DNA of 64,000 nt from Siderastrea siderea (lineage: Eukaryota > Cnidaria > Anthozoa > Scleractinia > Rhizangiidae): positions 4,183,552-4,247,551 of the forward strand of contig OZ034966.1 of assembly GCA_964030785.1 (NCBI GenBank), read 5' to 3'. Shown here piece by piece: positions 23,901 through 35,900 of the stretch. Below the pieces are notes generated by a model that was given only the letters and a program-made list of their open reading frames with translations, was not told the origin of the DNA and did no database searches. Each line of letters starts with the position of its first letter. Within the stretch, counting starts at the first letter, position 1. A program made the translations under genes and the position numbers.

Positions 23901-26900
23901 AACTCCTCCCATATACATAGCACTGATGCGGAACTCTACAGTCCTGGTGAACACAACAAAATCTGCAAGCATTCTAGTACTGAAGGAAGGAAACTATACT
24001 TGTGCTGCCACAAGCAAGCATGGATCTGACGTGAGAGAGTTCTCAGTCATTTTTAATGGTGAGAGGTTTGGTTTTTAAAAGAAAAATTGTATGATTAATT
24101 TTGAAACAAGACGAAAATAAGGCAATTGGTTGTATAGTCATCTAATTAACAATCGTTCAGCGAGGTGAATAGCAGATACTTTCTCGAGTTTGAGTAGCCA
24201 ATCAGAACGCGCGAAAAACACTGTTTTGGTACATACTATACAAAGAGTGATAAGAATTGATAACGAGCTTCGTAGTTAAAGATATCAACTTAAAGTGCCA
24301 CTGGGACGAAAATTCATAGGTTTATTTCGGCCAAATTCTGTCGCAGAATATCGCGTTGTGTCTATATTTCCCCAGAAAACTGAACAACAAACCTTCCATC
24401 CTAATATTTTTTAGCTCCAAAGTCGCGTAAAATGTGTCCGCCATTACTGAAAACGTGTTCCTTCGTGATTGCGCAATTTAATAGCTTGTGACGTCAGAGG
24501 CCCACCTCAGTCGCGTTTCCTTGTGTTTTGACTCAAGATGTCTACCGTCGACTGCGAAACCTCCAAAGAGTATTTCTACGATTTGGAACAGTCTCTAGCT
24601 TCCGAAGCATCTGAGGATTCGTTTCATTTGGCAAATGAAGAATTTTTCTTACAGTACGATGTAAGAACTGATGTGAGGTTTCAACTAATAATCTTGTCAA
24701 CAAACTGTTTAAAGTATTTTTTCTCGCCATATTATTTGAGTTATTTGGCGGGAGTTCAAAACATAAGTGAAATATGCTTATACAATGATTGTAGTCCAGG
24801 TCCCAGTTGCTCAAAAAGTGGATAACTCTTTTTCAACGGATAAGTCGCTGTCCGGCGGATAAAATTTATCGCTTGCTTCATCTCGGTTGTTCAGAGCTTC
24901 GATAGCGCTATCCAGCCAGCTGTTCAGCCGCTATCCAGTGGATAAAGTTGTCCATTCCAAGGTAGGTTGTGTAAATTTTATCCACTGAATTCCCTATTCG
25001 AAAACCCTATTCGAAGAATTGATCTTTTCAGCTGAGCAAATTTAGACAAAACACCAATAAAAACTTTAGACTTTGATGCTCGCGAATTCTCAACCATGGG
25101 TCGATGGTATTGTTGGTGTGGGAGAAAATAAAAGAAGTTATATTTTATCTGCCGTTGTTTATGATATGTGCATTATATATTATAAAAAAGCATTGAGATT
25201 TTTGGCCATTCTTGGCATAGCCTGGGGAACTTTCTTGAAAAACCGTAATTGGTGTAGTCAGCTGTCATAGCTATCATAGTACAGTGGTCACTTAACACAT
25301 TGAAACACAAGTGTTTGGCGCTGCTAAATATTTTAAACAGTTTTTATAGAATTCTCTTTCCGAGCCGAAAGAAGTGAAATAAATCAAAACCTTTTTTCAA
25401 GAACTGGAGGCCTTGTGTGACGGGAATCTAAATATTTGCAGTCAAAATTAAAAGCCACAAGGAAAATTTTCCGCTACTCAACAACAACATGCGGACCGCC
25501 GAGGAAGCGAAGCTTTCGCTTGCCTTATTCGCTGCATAATAATAACAACTTGATATTTAATCATTTTTCCTAGTAGCTCATATACTAAGATTGCTATGAC
25601 AGTTACAAAAAATAACACTGTTAAACCCTTAGGCAAATAGTGGCATGTGATATTTTTTCCCAACTTCAATTTCCACGCACCGACGATCCGATCTATTAAA
25701 GCCTTTATCTCGAACAACAACAACAACAACATTTTATTTGCATTCCCAATTACAAATGCCATTGCACATAGAAAAGATAAAGAAAAAAAGTTGCGAAATC
25801 GATTAATTTACAATTCCTGTATCTATTGATCCATTTCTTAATGCAAAAGCTTCGTAAATGATGTTCCCTAACTTTTTACAAGTGAAAGCGTCAATGCTAT
25901 TTAAGAGAAATACAATTTTGTCATGAGCATTTAAGAATCGAAATCGGAATATTTACTAATAATATAGTCCATTAAAGATTTTCTAATTGCATCATATCTA
26001 TTGCAAGATAAGAGGAAGTGTACTTCGTTTTTAACTTCATTTGAACTGCAGCATTGACAAATTCTCAGATGCTCAGGGAGTTTAGGGGTGGAATGTCTGC
26101 CATTTTCAATTCTTAGGTTGTAATTACCTAACCTAAGGCCGTGTTCTATTGGGATCAACCGTTTTTGGTTGGTCTGGTTGGTTGAGTTTTTTCGAAACCG
26201 TTTTCGGTTGGTTTGGTTGATCAACTTTTTCAACCAGCTCAGAGCTTGGTTGAAACGGTTGAAAACGATGGGTAGCGTCCGCTGACTTGTTAGCAAGCAT
26301 CAGTTTTCATGCTTTGCATCATCGTTTTTGCGTATAAACTGCTCAAGTGTGCCTGTTGTCAACAAACAACTATGGCGCTCTTTTAAACGACGATTTTCAG
26401 AACCTTGATATGAGAGAGGTTTCTCGCTTGTTACAATCACAAACATGACCCAAATATGTTGCTAAATATTCTGATTCATCGACTGATTCACAATGCAGCA
26501 GAACCAATTCTTCTAACAGTTCTTGAAAGACAACCGAAGCAACAAGTCGGCTTTTCGCCATCTTTCTAAACTTGGCAGAAGAAGTTGAGGAAGTCTGGAA
26601 ATGACTATGCCCAGTCACAACCGTGTGTCAACCAAAAACAGTTGAAAAAGTGTTCTATTCGGGAACCTTAACTGTTTCAACCAAATTCGGTTTTGGTTGA
26701 AATGGTTGATCCCAATAGAACACGACCTAAGTTTTGCTACTGCCCGAACAGTAATGTCAATTGACTTTTCACCGACAGGACATAAAGAGAGAAAAGTTTC
26801 TCCACATTCAGGATGGTATGTTATAAAATAAATGTCCATGCTTCTAAGCGATTACTGCTCTGAAATTAACAGACGCGGAATTAAAAAACGGAAAAGATAA

Positions 26901-29900
26901 GCAGTACAAACTATATCGGCTAATTAATCACGGCGGTCAGGACTGCATTCGCCGAGGATCTTCGCGCTAGCAGACGGCAGAACTAAACGGGTTTTCCACG
27001 ACGATAATAAATTTTAAATACGTTAAAAGAAAATCAGTTTTGCACAATGGTGGATGCGTTGAAAAGGAAACAAACTATCACTTCAACTGCGTTATAAGAT
27101 TAGCTACCTTTAGTCTTGTTCGCGCAGATAATGTTTTTTCCGGTTCTTTTTTCCATATAGTTGGAATGGGCAATGAAATGATCGTCCTCTGGGATCTTGC
27201 GACATGAACAGCCCTCTGAAAACCCTCGTCCGCGAAGTGATCAAAACGGCCTCTCAGGTTGAAATTCACACTTTGTGTGAGTACGAACACTGTCCTTTTT
27301 TCTACTGCGGGTCCGCTCGCAGGGCTTCGATGAAGCGAAATACCAGCTCGGTGGTTGGATTTATTATATTGTTATAGCATTGTACAACACAAGTACTACC
27401 TGTCATTACTGCTGCAGCAAGGAAGATTTCAAAATCGTGCAACAAACACTTGGGAAGAAATCGTTCCTCGAGGACAGTTTAATTTCCTGTTGCTAGGTTT
27501 GAGGTGAGCCTCTGACGTCACTTCCGCTCATTCGCAAGCCAGCTTCTGGAACAAGGGCCAGTAATGGCGGCCGCAAAATCTCGACAAAAACCGTCCGAAA
27601 AAAGCGACTTCTAGTTGTCGTATCAAGTTGAAATTTTGCATGGTGACTAAGAACCACAAACTATGTTACTACTCAGGTTGTTTGCAACTATCAGACCTGT
27701 TTTGATAACATTTGAAGAAACCAAACTATGTGGTTACTTGAGTGCAAGTTGAGGTCAGGATGACGCCAGTGGTGGCCTTCTAACGAAACACTGACAACTC
27801 TCACCGCCTCTGGACGATCACACCGGATACTACTGCATTCAAACATTTTACATGGCATGCGTCGTAGTTGTCAGTGTGCATGATGCTAATTATATATTTT
27901 TTCTTTTCTTCTCAGATTGCAGAGCTAATTGCTCTTATGGTTGGGAAGAATATTTTGGGAATACTCTTGTGTGCAGGAATTTAACGTCATTCGTCCACAC
28001 TTTCCAATGCGTTCCAACGTATACTGACAGGATGTAAGATTGTCTGACAAAGCATTCGTTTCATTATTTGTGGGCTTTTTGTGAAGAGTTTGTTGGGCCC
28101 GATGGTCTGTTCCTTAATTAATACGTTAATGTACGTGGGTGCCATTATTAGCAGGATATTTCATTACAAACGATGAAATTCTGTTATAGGGATTTTTCTT
28201 CAAACAACATCACATTTCTACCTCGGGATGTGTTTTCAAATTTGAGAAGGCTGGTTTACCTGTAAGTGAATGGGGCTATGCAGTCAGGAATTGATAACAC
28301 GCATTTGTGTACTATTTTGTGTGTATGTGTTCTTCTTTCTCTTTGTTTTCCGCTAACGAATTTTAAAACCATAGCTTTGACCTTTCCGCCTGCAAATGCA
28401 ACTTCGTTTCCAGCGTCTGTCGTCTTCTAGGGGACGAAGGTGGTCGGCTCAGTGTAAACAATTACTGACAGAAACTATTTTTAATTATAGCTATAAAATA
28501 AAGATGGTCTTGTTATTGTTGTTGTTGTTGTTGTTACAGTTGCTCTTTTTTTTGTTGTTGCCGTTGCTGCAGTTTCCATTTCTCTGTTCTGTATTCAGTT
28601 AAATATCCTATCGGCAACCAGAGATTTAAATAAAGGTGGGAAGGGAGAGGAAAAAACTTGAGAAGTACACAACACACTGGTTCAACATTTTCATCCCTAA
28701 GACAGCTCTTTTGGTTAACGCCAGTCACTTTCCTTTTCAAGGGATTTGTCTTCAAACAGGATAACATTTTTACCTGACGCAGTGTTTGCGAATCTGGCAA
28801 ATTTGGAGCTCTTGTAAGTGATGAGCGTGGTGGCTACAGTACACAAAATTCTTCAACACGAACTGGATGAAATGATCTTGGTTTCGCAGTGTGTATAAGC
28901 AAATTTTAAAAGCATTAACGTTTTTAGCATGACTATAAAAAGGCCCTCCGAGATATTGTTGCTTTGCTCTGAGCAGGTCAATTGTGGACTCTCGTATTCC
29001 GCATGTGGAATGGATAAAGTAATGAATGTATGAACTACATATTTAAGAAAAGTAATTGCTTGAATTGCTTGCACACTACGAAGACCATTCCATTCACTTT
29101 AAGCTTAAACTGCATTTCGCGTATATGTATGTCATATATTCATTATACCTCATCGTCAGTTCGATCAACACATTAATGATCGAGTTCCAGTAAGTCCAGG
29201 TACACCCAACAATTCGTTTCGGAGAATATCTGCTCGGTAGGCCTAAATCGCCTGAGATATTCGGATTATTTTCTGCGGACCTTCCTGCTTTTCATGAGCA
29301 AATGATGGTCCGAGGCCAATCAGCACGATTTACGTGTGGAAATCAGGAAGGTTTGTATCAAGTCAAGCTAAACTCTTTAAACTGAGGATCAATATTCCTC
29401 TGACTTTTATGCACGCCAGATCGACAAAAACAAACATATAATAGAAATGTCATGTCACCTCATCAGACCAACTTTTTTCAAAGGTTTTTGTCTTCAAACG
29501 CCATAACATCTCTACCTGTGAGCATTTTTACAAACTTGAAGAAACTACGTTACCTGTAAGTGAAGAATTCATATTTGGAAAAAGAAAATGTCCCATAATT
29601 TTCCCGACTTCATCTTTATCGCCTGATGGTTAACTTAAGATGAAACTGGCTTGTATGAGAGGTAATCAATGTCAAACCAGAGTCTTAATTTCCATTGCAT
29701 GGGGAGAAATTGGATTCTACAAACAAACAAAAAATAGATGATCGATAAATAGCCAGCGTGCAAGGCACCTGTATTTTGAGCGACCAAGCGCTAACATTCC
29801 TTCGGTTTTGCAAGCCGCTATTTTAGATTAGGAGAACACGGGAGGGCTGGAGACCAAGAGAATAGGGGATAGGTTTTTAAAGAAGCTGTGGTGCAGTGTC

Positions 29901-32900
29901 GGTAGGCAAATGCAAATGAAACAACAATTTGAATTTATCAATTAAGATGATAAGGTAAATTGGGCCACCGTAGAGAAATTGAAAGCTGACTTTTCGAGCG
30001 TTAGCCCTTCGTTAGATCGAGCGCTAGCTAATCAGGGAATTGTGGGTTGTGCTTTGTTCATATGGAGAACGGTGGAGCTACGCCATTGGTAAGAACATGG
30101 CAGCGTAGAAAAAAAACAAAAATAAATTAGATGAGTGAAAGGTGGCCCAATTAACCTGATCAACTCAGTTGATAAATCCAATTTTTTTTATTAAGAGAGT
30201 AGGAGTCATGCTTCTCTCTCAACCTTTCACGCGTTTTGCTAATCCAAGATGGTGTAAACACGGATTAATCCAGCCCTGGCCGGCAAAAAAAAAGCCTGCG
30301 CTGTGGACTAATAAATAGCAAATTCAGTCTGAAAAGTGCGAACTGTAACCGTTTTGCTTATTAGATGAATCTTTTTCTAGGGATTTGCAGTCAAACGCCA
30401 TTACTTTTCTACCTGAAAGAGTGTTTGCTGGCTTAACAAATCTCGGTAGCCTGTAAGTTAAGAATATAGGACAACCACTGAAACACACTGCTCCCTTTCT
30501 TGTTGGGTAATTATTATTAGTTTGTTTTGTTTGCTTTGTTTTGTATTATTGTTTTGCATTTTTTGGCTGGTTAGTTTTTTGGTGCTTTCATCTTTTATGT
30601 ACTGCCAATAATTACCCCCCCCCCCTTTTCCTCCCCTTTGTGCCAGCCAAGCAGGCTAAGGAATTAAAAGAATTCAACGTCTCGCTTAGCCACAGGGCTT
30701 AATTCCTCTAAGCCCTCTCCAAAATTATGTGATGTCATAACAGTGTAACTCTGCATGTTATTGTGCAGCCTCACACATTGGGTCCTTTATTTCACAGATA
30801 TTTGTCTTCCAACGCTATTTCATTTCTGCCCAAGAGAGTGTTTACAGGTCTCAGAAAGCTGACATTTCTGTAAGTGAATAATTGTAAACCCAAGTAGCCT
30901 ACGGCAAGAAACTCAATTCCTTTATTGTTATAATCATAAATAAGAATTCCGTGGCAGATTCAAGGGAGGGGGGGGGGAGGGGTCCAGGGCGTCTGGATAC
31001 CGCTCCCTCTCCCTCCCTCGTCCAAACCTCTACTCGTGTGTTCGATTCTGAAATATGCAAACGCGAGAATACAAAGAAAGAAAACAGCTCAGTGTACTGA
31101 GTATACCATATTTACCAGGAAATTTTACCATTTGTTTTAAATTTCCTAAGGCTAAGCTACCATTCTAATGGCTTTCGAGGTATCAAGTAGAAGTCATCAT
31201 TTTGAACCCTCTGATCGCAAATTCCTGGATTCGCCCACTGTTCGACTGCCCTTGAACCGTACGGAATTAGCGTTTAGATGATAGTAGAGAGAAAATTATT
31301 TTTGGGACGGCGTTAACAAGCGCCTCTTACCAGCTTTTCTATCGTTTCAAACAAACAATAAACAAGTTTGACCTAAATTAAGATATCACTTTACGCTAGC
31401 GTGACACATCATTAGAGGGATCTGAGGTCCAATTCTTGTGTATTATGAAGAGAAATCATGATTATACTTCACTTTTTTACCTTTTGACAGTTATTTGTCT
31501 TCAAACGCCATTAAATTTCTACCTGAAAGAGTGTTTGCCACCCTCTCAGAACTGTTTTGGCTGTAAGTGCACACCGAACCTTTGAGCTAGATTACCAAAT
31601 ACATCACAAGAAATAAGTATCATCGCTGATTTTATTGTATATCCATTTTATTAAGTGGCCAAGAGCACTGAATTCTGGAAAGGAGTTTAACTTTTGTGAT
31701 TTTAACTTTAGTGTAAAAGAAAACTTTGAGTCATGGGACGTAGTTGTTGTTTTCAACAAGTCTTTGAGTGAAATCGTACCTCCCCCCCCCCCCCCACCCC
31801 CACCCCCTACTTAAAAGAAAAAACAGATTTGAATGAAACCTACCGAACAGTGGGCCGTGTTTTAACTTGGGCACTCTTGACATTGAATAGATTAACGATT
31901 TTTCTAAGTTAAGTGACAGCACATCGCCTAACTGAGAACTCTAATCTTCAGAAGTGACCAAGGAAATGCTTATGAGGTCGTACTGATTCAATATTTTGAT
32001 TTCCAGGGATCTATCTTACAACAAAATTCAATACTTACCAAACCAAGTGTTCTGTTGTGTGGAGAGCTTATATATTTTGTGAGTTGTTCAAAAATGTTCG
32101 TTGACACCTCTGTTGTTGTAGCTACTGTTGTTGTAGCGACTGATTAATAGTCGGAATTATTAACCAATTTAAAAGTGACTTTAATTATTACCCACACACT
32201 TGATAATTATCGTTTTTCTTACTTACTCTCTCAATCACTCACGAATCTATCTATTTATATCATTCATTCATTCATTCATTCATTCATTCATTCATTCATT
32301 CTTTCATTCATTCATTCATTCATTCATTCATTCATTCATTCATTCATTCATTCATTCATTCATTCATTCATTCATTCATTCATTCATTCGTTCATTCGTT
32401 CATTCAATCATTTATTTATTATTTTTCATTTATAGACCATTTTGCACCTATAACATATTAAAATTAACGTAAGCATTTACTCGTACTCGATCATTTAATC
32501 TGGTAGGCTTTTGCAAAACAACAATATTTCCAATATATCAAACAAGACTTTTGCCAGCTCCACCCATATCATGTATCTGTAAGTATTAGATTATTACGTG
32601 AATATTTCCATACCCTTTAGACACTTCCATTATCGAAACTTGTGCTCTTTCCCTTGGAGCAATCGTGGTTCTAATATTCTACTTAACGACCCGGGGGCCG
32701 GTTTCTCGAAAGTCCTGATAACTTTTCGGGTCCGGAAAGCTATTTTATGTGCGCGATGTTTGTATTAAAGACTCAAATTTTGTTGTTTTTGAAAGCTGCG
32801 CAATAAAATTCTAAGTTGATAAAACAAATCAGACTGATATGCGGGCTAAAAACTACGCCAACGTTCTATAGATTTTGACTTTATAATATAGCTCCGGGTC

Positions 32901-35900
32901 CGAAAAGTTACCGGAACTTTCGAGAAACGGGTCCCACTATATTTTGTCGGCCCTCGGGCTTCCACTCAGCTTTGACTCAGGCCTGCGTTGGTCAAAACGC
33001 GACATACAACCACAACTCGCCTCTCTGTGCGTGAATAAGGCAATCAAACGGGCATATGGTTAAAGCTTTTAGGGAACATTAAGTCCCAGCCTGTATAGGT
33101 CTTTCGTGGGGTCACGGAGACAACTCAGAGGGAGAATAATTAATACAGTCCCTTGAAGTAATAACAAGCATAACAGGGTGTAAGTCACATTTGCTGGAAG
33201 ACTTTCACATCCTTTTTATTCTGCAGATTTTTAACCGCTAATCGACTGGAAAATGTTCCATATCGGGCATTCTTTTATCTGGATCCGCAGATTTATGGAT
33301 CTCGCGACCAGACCATGTGCGTATGAAGCAATTAAGGAAAGGAGGTCAATAAGACTGACCATATTGAGCTCTGTAGAATATTCCGTGTAGCTAGCTCTAT
33401 AGTTACTCTTATTTTCTTGAAAGATGAAGCAACTTTAAAGTAGATTTATATTGCATCCATGTCTAGAACTGAATCAGTTACTCATTTATTATTTTTTAAC
33501 CACATATTTGATGAGATACAGAGGGGGCAATATCCGGGAAAAGGCTGAGTCCTATTGAAGTCCAAACAATCCCCATTTCTGTGAAAGATGAATTTAACTC
33601 AGGAGGAAAACTGGTGTTGTTTCGAAGAACCTCTGACGTTAAGGGCGTTGCTATGGCTTCTTCCTCTAAAAAAAAATACGACGCCGAGTCTGTTAAAAAA
33701 AAACGCTATATTACACGTTGGATAAGCACATAAGTAATCTCCGTAGTAATTTGTGTTTTTTTTACGTATGGATTTAAGGAGTTGTTTGGTTGTAATCATC
33801 TAATCATATTTGTTGTTTCTTTGTTAAGAATGTTATCAGATAACCCAATAACGGCTATCGAACCGAAGGCATTTCGACTTGGCCGCTTCAATTTCAGAAT
33901 GTAAGTTTCCATCTCTAACATGCCGATGACTCATTCTGGTCGCTTGATTTTCACTTTAGTTTCGAAGTACCAGATGTCACAAATTTCAATCTTAGTTAGT
34001 TGGTCAGTTTCAGAGGTTTTCCACTGCTTTGGGTAAACGAGATACGCGGCAGGGGTCAGTTACTATTTTGTTGTTATGGTTGAGATTGTCGCTGTGTAGG
34101 TATGAGTTGTTGAAGTGGGGCTGTTTGTCCCGCCCTGGTCCCGAGTGTACCAGAATTATGATCAAGAGCCCTCCATCAAGTAAATGCTTGAAGAATAAAC
34201 CATGATAATTTTTGGCTATTTTTGGCAAAGTCACAAGAACCTACACTTTCAAGTTGCAATTTATTTCCACCTCAGCCATCAGTATCTAATGACACAATAC
34301 TTCAGTGCATTACTGATAGTAACTAGTAACGGTGAACAAAAACAAACCACTATCTATAAAAGTTCATTGATGCAAATGTGTCTTTTCTTTATAGCGTTAC
34401 TAAAAATAGCTGACCTTCAAGGAGTCAAAAGGAAGCTTTCGAATGCCTATTTTCAAATGTGCAACAGAACCTTTTTACAAAACAAACTTGCCTAGTTCAA
34501 TGTATCCATATTGAACACTGTGGGGAAGGGAATATTAGTGAATATTTTGAGGAATAGGACAATATTTTAGGACACCATTTTGTACACGTTAACGCTTAAT
34601 TCAATAATTCTTAACTTCTTTCTCGTAGACATTTGCTGAGGACGAAACTGAAAACACTGAGCCTTGAGTCTTTCTACGGGATACTTGGTTTTGATGCAAC
34701 ACTGTGATTATCATTATCGTTATCATTATCTTTATCATTATTATTATTATTATTATAGCAACATAGTAAATCAATTTTAAGCGATTTATAGTCGTCTTTT
34801 TGTAACAGCTAAGGTCATCAGTCAGGTGATCTCCATCCCACCTCTAACTGGCTATGCGTAGTTTTTGCAACTTCCTCTCACTTCAGTAATCGTGTGACAA
34901 TCGCCCACATTTTCCACGTTACTGAGTACTCTGACGGCAAATTTGTCAAAGTTACTGTCAACTCCCCTCAAACCATCCATATCTTCTCTGTTTTGAAACT
35001 TCAGGCAACCTAAATACCACAGTCTCTCTCTCTCCCCTTATCGAATCTCATGGCGTACTCTGGTCATGGGTTTTGCAGGACTCGAAACAGCTTTAACGGA
35101 ACAAAACTGAATACAAGGCTGGCACTATGGCAAAGGGCTGATTTATTTAAGGCCAATATTTCGGCTAACAAAATTACTCTTCCTCAGGGCCATAGCTGTA
35201 CAGAGCTATACATTTTTTCCTTCTGTATAGCTCTGGCCCTGAGGAAGGCTAATTTTGTTAGCCGAAATATTGTTTTGTTCAATTACACTTCCAGTGACGT
35301 CTGGCTCCAGCATCTCTACACCAGAGATCCGGCAAAAGCGAACCAGTGCGGTTCATTTACACGTCGTGTGGACCTCTGCATTCAAAGGTTTAATTGTGGG
35401 GGTGCTTCACTGATTGTAAGGAGGGGAATTTATACTTACAGAAATTAACATAGAGTAAAAATAGTATCCTGGACAAAACAGTTCAGGATAAGTTAAACGA
35501 TTTCAAATTTTAAATGATTTCCCTTAATTCTATAAAACGGCAACATAGCAGGAAAGAAAGTTGTACACATGGAAATTTCGTGAAATATAAGAGTGTTTAC
35601 CTTAAGACCAGAAATAGGGCGGGAAAACACGCGCAGCCACATCGGTTCTCGCGCCAAACATTCTGTTTTGTCCAGGGTACTAAAGTAAAAGCAAGCTGAT
35701 TTTACACCATTCTAAACCTTTCCGTTTTTAGGGTGCTACGGAGTAGAACAGTTGGAACGCTGAAATATTTTTCCAAGATCTCCAGCCAAAACTGCCTAAT
35801 ATATCTGTCAGTACATTTAGGATTAAATCAGATATGACATAGCAAATACACTGTTCTTTGGCTCGGGACCTATGTTCAATTATATATTGGAATCAACATT

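Larger units (their letters stand above)
24420..27600. mobile_element. Possible 3.2-kb element with diverged inverted ends
   Basis: Left 24435-24520 (CCGCCATTACTG ... TGACGTCAGAGGCCCACCTC) is partly inverted at 27500-27575 (GAGGTGAGCCTCTGACGTCA ... CAGTAATGGCGG). The interior holds an ATG-starting frame at 24538 ending at a GTAAGA, and the LINE remnant. Boundaries are approximate and identity is moderate. Confidence 0.35.

Noticed and set aside
28380..28450. Possible extra exon after ACCATAG (DLSACKCNF)
   Set aside because: No LRR pattern, length or donor fits the phase-2 series, and copy A has no counterpart.
32175..32472. Overlapping open frames rich in IHSF/FIHS
   Set aside because: They come from the (CATT)n microsatellite; period-4 DNA gives repeating peptides in all frames.
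28190..34703. CRISPR-like regular repeats
   Set aside because: The regular units are exons coding LRRs separated by unequal introns; this is a eukaryotic gene.
34701..34709. TGA after the last LRR exon taken as evidence of a pseudogene
   Set aside because: Both copies have the same CT|GTGAT junction and the downstream exons continue in phase 2, so it fits a donor better than a decayed stop.
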